A DNA stretch of 64,000 nucleotides from Pyrobaculum oguniense TE7 (GCA_000247545.1 CP003316.1:124001-188000), one strand, 5' to 3'. Counted from the first letter of the stretch, positions 48,953 through 57,951 are shown. Notes: generated by a model from the letters alone, not told the origin. Translations and numbers: made by a program.

Positions 48953-50074
48953 GTGTCTAGAGAATACGCCCGCGAGGTTGTGTTGAAAATCGCGGACGCT
49001 GTGTCTAGCGGCGAGGTTGTGCCTGTGGAGACAGCTCATGTGTCAGGAGTGTCGTTCCTCACGGTGGGAGAATATGGAGTGGAATTTCTCGAACACCTAG
49101 CCGCCTCGGGCGCGCGGGTTTCTGTATTTACGACCTCTAACCCAGCCGCCGTTGATTTAGCCGGCGTGTTGGGAGTGGACGAGGTGGTGGCGAAGGGGCA
49201 GGAGAGGATTACCAAGGCGCTGAGGGCCATGGGGGTGAATACTTTTTTCTCATGCACGCCTTATGAATTTGTCATTACACGTCAACGTACTTTCCACGCC
49301 TGGGCTGAGTCCAACGCCATTACTTACATCAACACGTTTAGAGACGCGTGGTCTGACAAAAACCCAGGCCCCCTCGCCCTGTTAGGAGCAATAGCCGGCT
49401 TCGTGCCGAAAACTCCTCTGTACACCCTCGAGGGCAGACGGCCTACGGTGCTTGTGGAGGTGGAGGCCGGCCCACTAGGCCCTCTAGAGGCCGGAGCCGT
49501 GGGGGCTTTAATGGGGGAGCAAATAGGCTCAGGCGTGCCATACGTGAGGGGGCTTTCTTTAACCGGCGAGGGGGCTAGACGAGAGTTCGCGGCGGCCCTC
49601 TCCACGTACTCCGCCATGGTCTTCGCAGTGGTGGAGGGCGTCACTCCTAACTGGAAGGAGTACCTAGAAATTGCCGATTTTAGGGAAAAGATAAGGATAT
49701 CCCAAGGCGACGTTGCTAAGTTTTTGAGGAACGACGAGACCCCTGATGTTGTCTACTTCGGTTGCCCCTTTGCCGACGTCGACTCTGTATTGTGGGTTTT
49801 GGCAGAAGTCAAGAAGAGGGGAGTCCCCAAAAGACCTATCTACATTTCCACGTCTCCTGGCGTTTACGGGATTTTGGGGAGGCTGGTGGAAGAGGCCAAG
49901 AGGTATAATGTGTATATATTTACGGGCTCTTGTCTAGTGGTTTCTCCTCACACCCGCAAGTTCAGGACAATCGCCACTGACTCCCTAAAGGCTGTCTACT
50001 ACATCCCGAGACTCCATGGCGTTGGGGTAGTGCCGTGTAGAAGGGAGAGATGTCTCGACTTGGCATATGCTTAA
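48953..50074 (+). CDS. phosphomevalonate dehydratase large subunit (aconitase X catalytic domain)
   Basis: A 373-residue protein of the AcnX/PMDh-L family: PVETAHVSGVSFLTVGEYGV, FFSCTPYEFVITRQRTFHAW ESNAITYINT, and GPLALLGAIAGFVPKTPLY, with Cys residues suited to a [4Fe-4S] cluster (CTPYE, GCPFAD, TGSCLV). It dehydrates (R)-5-phosphomevalonate. GTG at 48953 lies 26 bp after TGCATATTTAGC. The small subunit gene overlaps the stop by 8 bp. Confidence 0.85.
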   Translation: MSREYAREVVLKIADAVSSGEVVPVETAHVSGVSFLTVGEYGVEFLEHLAASGARVSVFTTSNPAAVDLAGVLGVDEVVAKGQERITKALRAMGVNTFFSCTPYEFVITRQRTFHAWAESNAITYINTFRDAWSDKNPGPLALLGAIAGFVPKTPLYTLEGRRPTVLVEVEAGPLGPLEAGAVGALMGEQIGSGVPYVRGLSLTGEGARREFAAALSTYSAMVFAVVEGVTPNWKEYLEIADFREKIRISQGDVAKFLRNDETPDVVYFGCPFADVDSVLWVLAEVKKRGVPKRPIYISTSPGVYGILGRLVEEAKRYNVYIFTGSCLVVSPHTRKFRTIATDSLKAVYYIPRLHGVGVVPCRRERCLDLAYA

Positions 50075-50417
50075 GCCAGTAGTCAAGGGTAGGGGGCGAG
50101 TCAGGGCAGATGTTGTGAGGTTGGACTCGCCAGTTTCTCTCTTGGGGGACTTAAACCCGGAGACTGGCAGACTCGCCGGGGTGGACGTGGCAGGCAAAGT
50201 GGTGTCGCTCCCATACGTGCGGGGCTCCACTGTGGGGCCCTACGTCCTCTGGGGGGCGGCAAGGAGAGGGAAAGCGCCGTTAGCCATCGTAGCCGAGAAG
50301 CTCGACCTAATGCTGGTGTCTGCATGTGTGCTGGCCAGCGTGCCGTTGTTCCAGGGCCGCCTCGAAAGCGGGTGTGTATATATTGACCTAGAGACAGGGG
50401 CGTATGACAAGTGTTAA
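50067..50417 (+). CDS. phosphomevalonate dehydratase small subunit (aconitase X swivel domain)
   Basis: A 116-residue swivel-domain protein of the DUF126 type: VVKGRGRVRADVVRLDSPVS, LGDLNPETGRLAG, and VVSLPYVRGSTVGPYVLWGA, the loop of PMDh-S. It forms the active site with the large subunit. It overlaps the large subunit gene and the next frame by a few bases, suggesting translational coupling. Confidence 0.87.
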   Translation: MLKPVVKGRGRVRADVVRLDSPVSLLGDLNPETGRLAGVDVAGKVVSLPYVRGSTVGPYVLWGAARRGKAPLAIVAEKLDLMLVSACVLASVPLFQGRLESGCVYIDLETGAYDKC

Positions 50418-50697
50418 TAAAGATGCAGCGGCGAGGCTCGCCTTGCTTATGCTGGAGGAGCTAGCGCTGAGAAGAGGGGGACGGGCTAAGCTTAAGTACT
50501 GGAAGACGTACAGGATGGCCGTGTTTTGGCTTGGGAAAGAGGTTGCCGAAAATATTGTGAAAAGGCTTGTCGATGGGGGCTATATAAGAGTGGAAGGAGA
50601 CTACGTGGTTTTAACACGTCGCTTTGCGCACAGTAAATCGCTCAGCGCCGTGTTGAGAGATGCCTACACTCTTCTCGCCAGCGGAAGAGGTCGATGA
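50404..50697 (+). CDS. winged-helix-like protein, unknown
   Basis: A 97-residue protein with a compact wHTH-like region (WLGKEVAENIVKRLVDGGYI and RVEGDYVVLTRR) and a preceding helix. It starts within the last codons of the PMDh small subunit gene, so it is the fourth gene of the operon; it might regulate it. Its 3' end overlaps the convergent AGOG gene by 56 bp. Confidence 0.6.
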   Translation: MTSVNKDAAARLALLMLEELALRRGGRAKLKYWKTYRMAVFWLGKEVAENIVKRLVDGGYIRVEGDYVVLTRRFAHSKSLSAVLRDAYTLLASGRGR

Positions 50698-51418
50698 TGT
50701 GCTGAGGCACGTCGTGGATATTTTCGCCGTAGAGCACGGCCCTTCCCGCCAGCCACAGCACAGTGTCTATGTGCAACGGCGGTATGCCCGACTTCCTCGC
50801 CACCACGTCCCAGACTCTCTGCACCTCTCTGTAACTCCTCATGGCTTCTTCCGGACGTAGTTCCAGAAGCCCGGCGCACCACGTCAAGTGGGCGACTCTA
50901 TAATCCACGGGGATGGGTATATCAAAGGGAAGCAATCTGTCTACTCCTCTGCTACACATGTAGGCGTAGTTCAGCATCTTAATTGCGAACACCAAAGTCT
51001 TCTGCTCCGGATCGGCGCTGAGTAGCTGAGATAGCTGCCTCAACGTCGCGGAGAGGTCTTCCAGATCTGGGACGTATCGGCAGACTTTTAGAATTCTCTT
51101 CTTCCGGGTCTCCCTCCCGACTTTGAGATAGGGGCTTGTGTCGATGTATTCGAGAAAATCCCAGCAGAAGTCCCGTATATCTCTCTCAGCGAAGTATTGT
51201 CCAAAATACAGCCAGTGCTCCTCCCCCTTTCCTGAAAGCCTGTAGCTCACCAAGGCGTTCATGAGGGCAAGCCTCGCGCCCGCGAGCTCCCCATGTGTTT
51301 TCACAACGTCGCAGACGGCGCGGTATTGGGGATCACGTTTCTCCATCTGCAACACCGCCACTATGCCGAGGTGCCGGAGCGTCTCAGCTACTTTTTCTAG
51401 CCGCGACTCTGCGCCCAT
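50642..51418 (-). CDS. archaeal 8-oxoguanine DNA glycosylase/lyase AGOG
   Basis: A 258-residue protein that aligns throughout with AGOG of P. aerophilum: MEKRDPQYRAVCDVVKTHGE, ALMNALVSYRLSGKGEEHWL, AIKMLNYAYMCSRGVDRLLP with EQKTLVF carrying the Schiff-base Lys just before, and FDIPIPVDYRVA with the catalytic Asp. It removes 8-oxoguanine and cuts the strand. The start overlaps the PriL gene by 35 bp in the same direction, so repair and primase are coupled. Confidence 0.95.
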   Translation of the reverse strand: MGAESRLEKVAETLRHLGIVAVLQMEKRDPQYRAVCDVVKTHGELAGARLALMNALVSYRLSGKGEEHWLYFGQYFAERDIRDFCWDFLEYIDTSPYLKVGRETRKKRILKVCRYVPDLEDLSATLRQLSQLLSADPEQKTLVFAIKMLNYAYMCSRGVDRLLPFDIPIPVDYRVAHLTWCAGLLELRPEEAMRSYREVQRVWDVVARKSGIPPLHIDTVLWLAGRAVLYGENIHDVPQHIIDLFRWREECRHLSTRR

Positions 51419-52433
51419 ATACTACTGGGTTCCTTATGCCACATCCGAGATTTGTGGGGCATAGGCCCCAAGAGTTCATGGTCTCACAGCTGGGCACCGA
51501 GTATTGTTTCCTGCCCCCTGCCTGCCCGGCGATGTGCTGTACCTGGTACCTCGTGATCTTTTCGTTGAAGTCGGGCGCGTTTCTGAAGAGGTCAACTATC
51601 TGCTCCACATCCCACCCCCTATGTAGCAAATATGTAGTTATGGCAAACCTCCCTGTGTGGGGGAGGTTCTCGCCGGCCTTTAACGCGTCGATCAACGCCC
51701 GCATGCAGGGCGGGTCAGGGCCCGGCATTGCCCTAGCCTCCACCCGCACTGGCCTCTGGCCGTACTGCTTCACAAGCTCGTCCAACAGCGCGGGGTCAAG
51801 CGAAGCGGCCACTCTGCCCACCGCAAGCTCGTTCTCAGAAACAGTCCTAACTATCCGCTCCTCGTACGCCTCCTCGAGCAACCTCTCGAAATCCTCAATT
51901 GGCAGTATTACCCACCCCTTCACGACGGGCCGGTTTATCATAGCCCAGTACGGATCTTGGGGGGCGTAGCGAACATATGCAGTCCACCTCACGGCCATTG
52001 GCATCTTGTAGGCCACTGACAATAGGCCTGGCGCCACTTCTTGGGCTTGCCTCGTAACAATACCTAGGTCCCTTGCTATTTCAAGCTTACATTCTGGACT
52101 TTGTATCCCAGGCGTTTTTTCTAGGATATCCTTGAAATTTTTACTTTCGCTGTCTGCAAACCTGCGGAGCACGTGGGTATTTCTAGTAGCTGCGGCGATG
52201 TACAGGGCCAGCCTCGCCGCGGCTGCCGCCTCCTCGGGGCTGTCTATACATGGACGGAGAGCTATCCGCTCGTGGGCAAGGGCCCTCTTCAGCCTCTCAA
52301 CTGCCTTTTCCAAGAGTTTTTTATCGCTAAGCGCCACGTCAAGTAGGTAGCCCCTTTTCTGTAGGTATGAGGCGGACTTATTGAGGAAGGGGAAGTAGCA
52401 GGCGAATTCTCTAAGCGAAATATCACATGTCAC
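51384..52433 (-). CDS. priL: DNA primase large subunit PriL
   Basis: A 349-residue PriL. N-terminal helical domain; C-terminal iron-sulfur domain with Cys in PPCMRALIDALKAG, SCETMNSWGLCPTNLGCG, the four ligands of the [4Fe-4S] cluster, and HTGRFAITTYLLHRGWDVEQ. It pairs with PriS to start DNA strands. The small subunit gene is not in the window. ATG-type start at 52433, read with AGOG in an operon. Confidence 0.93.
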   Translation of the reverse strand: MTCDISLREFACYFPFLNKSASYLQKRGYLLDVALSDKKLLEKAVERLKRALAHERIALRPCIDSPEEAAAAARLALYIAAATRNTHVLRRFADSESKNFKDILEKTPGIQSPECKLEIARDLGIVTRQAQEVAPGLLSVAYKMPMAVRWTAYVRYAPQDPYWAMINRPVVKGWVILPIEDFERLLEEAYEERIVRTVSENELAVGRVAASLDPALLDELVKQYGQRPVRVEARAMPGPDPPCMRALIDALKAGENLPHTGRFAITTYLLHRGWDVEQIVDLFRNAPDFNEKITRYQVQHIAGQAGGRKQYSVPSCETMNSWGLCPTNLGCGIRNPVVYGRRVAARKSS

Positions 52434-52463
52434 GTATCTTATATGCCTACGAATATAAGTAAC

Positions 52464-53537
52464 TTAAGTATGTAGACTTAACAGATCTAGAGTGGGGTTC
52501 AGCTCTCTGTATTTACCGCCGGTTATTTTGGCGATTTGCTTTAAAAGACGGCTCCTCTCTGCCGCGACTGTGTGAATTCTTCTAAACTTCTTGGCAAGCT
52601 GGAGAACCTTTTCTGGGTCGTTTGTTCTGCCGTCTGATATAATTACAACGTGGCTCCGCGCCGCGTCGGCATGAAGAAGCTCCAGGGCGGAGGCTATCTC
52701 GGTACCTCCCATTGAGTAGACGTATCTCAAAATTTCCAACATCTCTTTCAAATATCTGTGGGCGGGGTGGGGAGTCCACATATAGTCGGCGTCGGCGTTG
52801 AAAAGCGTAAGCGACACATTGCCGCGTAGCTCCGCCATTTGTTTGATATACCTCGCAATCGCGTCCTTGGCTATCTTCAGCTTAGTGGCTCCCCCCATGT
52901 ACTCCTTCATAGAGCCCGAAACGTCCAAGGCGACGTACACAGGCTTGTCAACTACATGTGCGTATTCACGTATGTAGATATCGGAGTCGGAGATGGGCTG
53001 TCCGGAGGCCCTCCTCCTCGAAAAAGCCAGCGCCGTCCTTACCAGATCTACGTCAACAGTAGAGGCGCCTGGGTAGTACGTCCTTATGGTAGTAACCGCG
53101 GTTTTTACATGTAACTCCCCTTCTCCTCGTGCCGAGATCTTATGCTTATATTCGCCCAGCGCGTCGGTGGGCAGATTCAGCCTCTTTATTACCTCCAACT
53201 TCGCCCGGGGCGGCGCGTCTATGGGGACATGTCTGTTAACGAGATGCGCCAGAGTCGGCGCCTTCTCCGCCCCCACGGAGGCCGTAGTCAACGTCGGCGC
53301 CGCCGCCTCAGCCGGTTTTGGACCGCACGCCTCTGTTATAAGTTTCTTGGCGCCGCTTGGCGTGGTGCCTAAAACGCCGGCGAGGTTCTGTGCAATAATT
53401 TCCAGAATTTTCTCTTCGTCTATTTCGCCAAGGTATGACCTCGCGTAGATATCAGCAACTGCATATATCAGGCTACGAGTGGAGAGACCACCGAGGCACT
53501 CACTAATTTTTAATACCAAATCCGCTGGGCTACTCAT
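52464..53537 (-). CDS. VWA-domain (CoxE-like) protein
   Basis: A 357-residue protein whose C-terminal half is a VWA domain: VYVALDVSGSMKEYMGG (MIDAS DxSxS at about residue 200), MGGTEIASALELL and VVIISDGRTND. The N-terminal half is helical. It overlaps the MoxR ATPase gene by 8 bp, the common MoxR-VWA pair that works as a chaperone in cofactor or metal insertion. The client is unknown. Confidence 0.87.
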   Translation of the reverse strand: MSSPADLVLKISECLGGLSTRSLIYAVADIYARSYLGEIDEEKILEIIAQNLAGVLGTTPSGAKKLITEACGPKPAEAAAPTLTTASVGAEKAPTLAHLVNRHVPIDAPPRAKLEVIKRLNLPTDALGEYKHKISARGEGELHVKTAVTTIRTYYPGASTVDVDLVRTALAFSRRRASGQPISDSDIYIREYAHVVDKPVYVALDVSGSMKEYMGGATKLKIAKDAIARYIKQMAELRGNVSLTLFNADADYMWTPHPAHRYLKEMLEILRYVYSMGGTEIASALELLHADAARSHVVIISDGRTNDPEKVLQLAKKFRRIHTVAAERSRLLKQIAKITGGKYRELNPTLDLLSLHT

Positions 53538-54444
53538 TTAAGCTCTTCTCGAATATATTAAGTAAGGCGCTCCTCGTCTCGGGGTCGTTTGTAAGGTTCA
53601 ACGCAAGCGCCTTTTTCAAGTCTGTTATCCCCACATCCCTCCGCTGGAACCAAGCGTTAGTTACGGCGTCTGCCAGGGCGTAGCTAAGAGATCGAATAGA
53701 CTGGGGGTAGCCGGCCTTTTCCGCCTCGTGGGCGAACTTAGCCAACAAATCAGCAAGGCGGCTTGGAATCTCCACTTCTAGATCGCCTAGGGTCTCCCTC
53801 GCCTTCCAAAGGAGTATAGATCTTAGCACCTCTCTGTCGGGGACTTTCACCTCGACGAATTTCAGCCTGTCGGCCAGCGCCTCCGAGAGCTCGTACACGC
53901 CCTCGTATTCCCCCGGGTTGGCCGTGCCTATCAAAGCAAAGTCTGTCCTAATCCGGTACCCTCTGACGTAGACGTAGTGCTCTTGTATTGCTTGCAACAA
54001 GGCTGCCTGGGCATATGGGTTTAGCCGGTTTATCTCGTCCATTACAAGCACAGAGCCGTGCGCCATGACGAGGGGGCCAGGAATGTAGGAGAGGGGATGG
54101 TCAAACCCCGCTTGCAGAACCACTGCGATATCGATATCCCCAGTGAGATCAACCGCGGTGAGGTGGGAGTGGCAAGCAACCTCGACGTAGGGAGGGTCGT
54201 TTAGGGCAAGCACCTCTGCTATGGTCTCCGCCAGGGTTGTCTTGCCGAGTCCCACAGTGCCCACCAAGACGACAGGCCTTCCTATCATCAGCCCGCTTAA
54301 TACGTCCAACACTACGTCGTCGAGACCTTTCAATACTCTGCCTATTTTCAGCTTTACCTCATCCACGCCTATTTGCCTTATCCTTGTCCTTATGGCTCCG
54401 GCCACATCTATTTGTCGGCGTTGTAGCAACTCAGAAAGACGCAC
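53530..54444 (-). CDS. MoxR-family AAA+ ATPase
   Basis: A 304-residue MoxR: Walker A VGTVGLGKTTLAET, Walker B VLVMDEINRL, sensor region TDFALIGTANPGEYEG, and C-terminal helical lid. With the VWA protein it forms a MoxR-VWA assembly factor pair. GTG start at 54444. Transcribed first, followed by the VWA gene. Divergent from the Clp1-like kinase with separate TATA elements. Confidence 0.93.
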   Translation of the reverse strand: MRLSELLQRRQIDVAGAIRTRIRQIGVDEVKLKIGRVLKGLDDVVLDVLSGLMIGRPVVLVGTVGLGKTTLAETIAEVLALNDPPYVEVACHSHLTAVDLTGDIDIAVVLQAGFDHPLSYIPGPLVMAHGSVLVMDEINRLNPYAQAALLQAIQEHYVYVRGYRIRTDFALIGTANPGEYEGVYELSEALADRLKFVEVKVPDREVLRSILLWKARETLGDLEVEIPSRLADLLAKFAHEAEKAGYPQSIRSLSYALADAVTNAWFQRRDVGITDLKKALALNLTNDPETRSALLNIFEKSLNE

Positions 54445-54530
54445 AACTCCTCTGACTTAGCAATAATAAATTTTCAACAAGAGGCACGGCGCCGACGCAC
54501 ATTTTAAAACCGGGTGGTTGGTATTTATGT

Positions 54531-55820
54531 ATGTCACTACGCGTCATGAAAGCTGGCGATATTTACAGAATTGAGGGCCCCGCCAAGGTGGTCGTTAAAC
54601 GTGGCCAAATATACGCAACAGGAGTGGTATATACCGAGGGGCAGAGCTTCACCGTGTTAAGAGCACGGCAACTTGCTGTGAAAGCTGTGGCTGACTCCGA
54701 GGTGGAGCTTGTTTTGGGCCCGGGGGCTCTTCTGGAAAGAGTAGCACCTGGCGAGGAGATTATTGACGAGTGGGAGAGAAGGATCTCCGGCGTGGATCCC
54801 AAGGGGGTTGTGGTTGTCGTTGGGATGATGGATGTGGGGAAATCTACAATGACTGCGATGCTTGGGAACAAGGCGCTGGCTAGGGGGTACAAAGTTGTGA
54901 TTATAGACGCCGATGTTGGGCAGAACGATTTAGGTCCCCCTACCACCATATCGTTGGCTAGGTTGACGAAGTATGTAACTCATTTAAGACAACTAGTCGC
55001 CGAGAAGAGCTTGTTTCTCCAGTCTACCAGTATGGAGAGGATATGGCCCAGGGCGGTGGCGCAAATAGCGAAGGCTGTGGAGTATGCCAAAAAGACGTGG
55101 CAACCGGATACTATCATTGTGAACACCGACGGTTGGGTCCTCGACGAGGAGGCGGCAACTTTTAAACGGAGGCTCATAGAGAGGCTAGTCCCCTCGCTAA
55201 TTGTGGCAATACAGGTGGAGAACGAGCTGGGGCCTATTCTCAACGGCTACAGCAACGTGTTAGTTCTCCCCCCGCCCCCGCACGTGAGGACGCGGAGCCG
55301 TGAGGATAGGAAAATACACAGAGAAATGGGCTACGGCAGGTACATCTTCCCGCCCGTGGAACTCGCCGTGTCTCTCGACAAAATTCCCCTCTGCAACTTG
55401 CCCCTCTTCCAAGGAATAGAGATGGGGGAAGAGCTCAAGAGGATGCTTACACGCGCAATAGGCGTCGGTGTGTTGAGAGCTTACCAGGTGGGGAGCAGAG
55501 TCTACGCAGTTGTGGAGGGAGGCGAGTGGGTGGTGAGACGGGTTGGCGGGTTTCAAGTCGTTGGACTTCCTATAGATTTCGAAAAAGGTCTCTTAGCCGG
55601 CCTCGAGGACTCAGAAGGTTTTTTGGTAGGACTCGGCGTAATAAAGAAGATTTACTACGACAGGAAGAGAGCTATTATCTATACGTCAAGCGAGGTTGAG
55701 AGAAGGATAGGCGAAGTAAAATGCATAAGGCTGGGCTTAGTGAGGCTAGACGACAACTTCAACGAGGTTGAAAAAGCCACAAACATACTCAAAGCAGAGG
55801 CTGAGCAGTCAACAACGTAG
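54531..55820 (+). CDS. polynucleotide 5'-kinase, Clp1/Grc3 family
   Basis: A 429-residue protein: N-terminal beta domain, then a P-loop GMMDVGKSTMTAML (about residue 107), VVIIDADVGQNDLGPPTTIS (the Clp1/Grc3 D.D.GQ motif), and DTIIVNTDGWVLDEEAATFK. A C-terminal domain follows. Archaeal Clp1 kinases phosphorylate 5'-OH RNA ends. ATG at 54531, 26 bp after TATA-like TTTTAAAACC. Confidence 0.9.
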   Translation: MSLRVMKAGDIYRIEGPAKVVVKRGQIYATGVVYTEGQSFTVLRARQLAVKAVADSEVELVLGPGALLERVAPGEEIIDEWERRISGVDPKGVVVVVGMMDVGKSTMTAMLGNKALARGYKVVIIDADVGQNDLGPPTTISLARLTKYVTHLRQLVAEKSLFLQSTSMERIWPRAVAQIAKAVEYAKKTWQPDTIIVNTDGWVLDEEAATFKRRLIERLVPSLIVAIQVENELGPILNGYSNVLVLPPPPHVRTRSREDRKIHREMGYGRYIFPPVELAVSLDKIPLCNLPLFQGIEMGEELKRMLTRAIGVGVLRAYQVGSRVYAVVEGGEWVVRRVGGFQVVGLPIDFEKGLLAGLEDSEGFLVGLGVIKKIYYDRKRAIIYTSSEVERRIGEVKCIRLGLVRLDDNFNEVEKATNILKAEAEQSTT

Positions 55821-55943
55821 ACTCGCCAGTAGAAGACTTCACAAACAAGTGATCGCCCTGAGATGGTCTCGTCACGTCTCGGGTGCTGCCCGCTCAGCTC
55901 ATCTAAGGAGTATTTGAGCTGATCTATAAATATCTACCCCGCG

Positions 55944-56726
55944 CTAGTGTTGCGTGTGTTGTGCTGCATTTATCACATCGGCAAGTGTGCCTATGAAGGT
56001 GAAGTCTGTTAAGTAAATCTCGACGTCCTCTGGCTTCAGTTCCACATATTTAAGAAAGGTGCGCCCCTCTGCTATCATCTGGGGTATTTCCCTTACGTCT
56101 ACCCCCGTTATAAGAGGGTGGCTTGCGGGCAACACGACGACTTTTAACTTTCCCCTCTTCTTGCACGGCTCTCCATAGAGAGCTCTGCACACCTTACTGC
56201 GTGAGGTGTTTATCTTGAGCACTGCGGGCTCCTTTACCGCGTAGCCTATGTCGTCTGTGATGATCACAGCCGGATGTGTGTGGCCCATGATCACCACCTC
56301 GGCCTTCTCTAGGTCCTCTTTTGCTGGCTTTACGTGTCCGTGAAACAGTAGATACTTACCCAGGAGGACTCCCCTGGCCGGTGCAATCTCAACGCCATCA
56401 ATCCCCGCCGCGATTTCTTGGAGGAGGGAGTCGTGGTTGCCAGGTGTTATGAGTACAGGCGCGCGCCTAGACAGCGCCTTAAGGAAATTTTTTACCTCCT
56501 CAGCGCTTTCGCGGGGTATTGGGAGCTCGTGTTTTACGTCTCCCAAAATCGCCACTGCGGTGGCGTCGTAGTTATCTACCAGCTCCAGGATTTTCTCAAC
56601 TAGTCTCCCCGTCTGGCTCATTGCGTGGACGCCTCTTTCTCTCCTAAGCTCCACCTCATATCCTACGTGAGTATCGGCTAGGAGGAGAATCCTCTCGCGC
56701 CGCACGCTCAGCAATAAGCCCCGCAC
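55944..56726 (-). CDS. metallophosphoesterase (COG1407)
   Basis: A 260-residue calcineurin-like phosphoesterase: ILLLADTHVGYEVELRRERG (D-x-H), ILGDVKHELP (GDxxH-like), ITPGNHDSLL (GNHD) and FHGHVKP ... MGHTHPAVI (GHTH). All metal motifs are intact. COG1407 members include proteins linked to DNA repair helicases; substrate unknown. A 123-bp gap before it contains no supported feature. Confidence 0.88.
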   Translation of the reverse strand: MRGLLLSVRRERILLLADTHVGYEVELRRERGVHAMSQTGRLVEKILELVDNYDATAVAILGDVKHELPIPRESAEEVKNFLKALSRRAPVLITPGNHDSLLQEIAAGIDGVEIAPARGVLLGKYLLFHGHVKPAKEDLEKAEVVIMGHTHPAVIITDDIGYAVKEPAVLKINTSRSKVCRALYGEPCKKRGKLKVVVLPASHPLITGVDVREIPQMIAEGRTFLKYVELKPEDVEIYLTDFTFIGTLADVINAAQHTQH

Positions 56727-56748
56727 TAGCTGACACGCGTAGTGTAGA

Positions 56749-57255
56749 TTATAATCTTTTCAAACGCGTCACCTCCTCGTACAGCCTTACTGCAGCCTTA
56801 GCCATGTCCAGAACTGCAACTGACCTGACTTTATAGGGCGCCATTCCTGTGGCTCTGTGAACAGCTAGTTTCTCATCAAAACGCGCAACGTGGACATGCC
56901 CCAGACGTCTATAGGCTTTTAAAAACTCCTTGCTAGGCTTGCCAATTACTTTATTAATTAAGACGCCTAAAACTTCTTTCTTCATGAGCACATGTATTTT
57001 CTCAATTGCCTCAAGCGTCTGTGGGTCTTCATCAACTACGTATACTAGATAATTGCAATTGATAAGCTCAGCCAAGTGGCGCCTATCTGTCAGCTGAAAG
57101 GCGGGGAAATCGACAACAGACACGCCTCCGCCTTTGTCAAAAGGGCGGATCGCCTCAGCTCGAAGGCCCAAGACCCTCCACACGTAAACTAGTATTCCAG
57201 AAAAGGTCGACTTCCCCGTACCTCCCTTAGACCCGCTTGTAATACATATCTTCAC
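56749..57255 (-). CDS. short ParA/MinD-type P-loop ATPase
   Basis: A 168-residue protein with a deviant Walker A, GSKGGTGKSTFSG (Lys at both ends of the motif, as in ParA/MinD), VSVVDFPAFQ as the Walker A'-like switch, NYLVYVVDED, and a KVRSVAVLDMAKAAVRLYEE end. It is shorter than ParA (about 260) and lacks the usual middle. A divergent 42-residue basic protein starts 43 bp away. Role in partition or regulation is inference. GTG start. Confidence 0.8.
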   Translation of the reverse strand: MKICITSGSKGGTGKSTFSGILVYVWRVLGLRAEAIRPFDKGGGVSVVDFPAFQLTDRRHLAELINCNYLVYVVDEDPQTLEAIEKIHVLMKKEVLGVLINKVIGKPSKEFLKAYRRLGHVHVARFDEKLAVHRATGMAPYKVRSVAVLDMAKAAVRLYEEVTRLKRL

Positions 57256-57297
57256 CGATTTACACTTAGTATTTAGCCAACGTAAGGTGGTTTAATT

Positions 57298-57426
57298 TTG
57301 AAGAGACGTAGTGTGGAGAAGGAGTACTTAGAGGGCGAACTCGCGCTGGAGGAGTACATCAAGATGTATTACCTGAAGAGGCGAAATCCCCTATTGTATT
57401 TTATCAAGCGGCTTCTCAACCCCTAA
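57298..57426 (+). CDS. 42-residue basic protein, possible partner of the ParA-like ATPase
   Basis: TTG at 57298 to TAA at 57424 encodes 42 residues: KRRSVEKEYLEGELALEEYI in the first half and YLKRRNPLLYFIKRLLN in the second, a Lys/Arg-rich amphipathic helix pair. A TTAGTATTTAG TATA-like element lies about 28 bp upstream and may also serve the divergent ATPase. Its last 36 bp overlap the convergent RimI gene. It could be a small ParB- or MinE-like activator; that is inference. Confidence 0.4.
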   Translation: MKRRSVEKEYLEGELALEEYIKMYYLKRRNPLLYFIKRLLNP

Positions 57427-57882
57427 GCAGAACTCCCTCGCCTTTTTCTTGTCTCTCAAGGAGAGGCGGTAGCCGTCCTCGCCGTCGCTGTAGTACGACC
57501 TGAGAACTTCGACCTGCTCAAACCCTGCAGATTTGTAAAGTGCCTGTGCAACTGTATTGGAAGCCCTAACCTCGAGGAAAACTTCAGAGACCTTCCCATC
57601 CGCTAGTAACTGCATTGCGGTGCATAACAACGCCTTGCCAATCCCCCGTCTTCTGTATTCTGGGTCAACGGCAATTGTAATCACGTGGGCTGCCCCCCCT
57701 TCTATGCAAGTGATAATGTAGCCGGCTAAGACGTTGCCGTTGATATAGACAAAGGAGTGTTCACCGCAGTAGGCGCATAGAAATCTGAGCAACTCTTCGC
57801 TGTAGATATCCTCGGGCTTAAAAGACTTTTTCTCCACTTCTAATATGTGGGGGATATCGGCCGCTTGACAACGCCTAAGCAC
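57391..57882 (-). CDS. rimI: GNAT N-acetyltransferase (RimI-like)
   Basis: A 163-residue GNAT: VITIAVDPEYRRRGIGKALL (acetyl-CoA site, (R/Q)xxGxG), VFLEVRASNTVAQALYKSAG, FEQVEVLRSYYSDGEDGYRL. It fits archaeal RimI/Ard1 N-terminal acetyltransferases. GTG at 57882 is preferred over TTG at 57897 because TATA-like CAAAATAATAATAG lies about 28-30 bp before it. Confidence 0.87.
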   Translation of the reverse strand: MLRRCQAADIPHILEVEKKSFKPEDIYSEELLRFLCAYCGEHSFVYINGNVLAGYIITCIEGGAAHVITIAVDPEYRRRGIGKALLCTAMQLLADGKVSEVFLEVRASNTVAQALYKSAGFEQVEVLRSYYSDGEDGYRLSLRDKKKAREFCLGVEKPLDKIQ

Positions 57883-57951
57883 ACCTCGCCTGAACAAGCT
57901 ACTATTATTATTTTGTCTACAGAAAATAAATCTCAGTACGCCATTTAGCTA

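Noticed and set aside
55821-55943. Possible C/D-box RNA in the gap after the Clp1-like gene (GTGACGA and GTGAAGT present on the minus strand)
   Set aside because: D' and D boxes are missing and the C'-D spacing is wrong.
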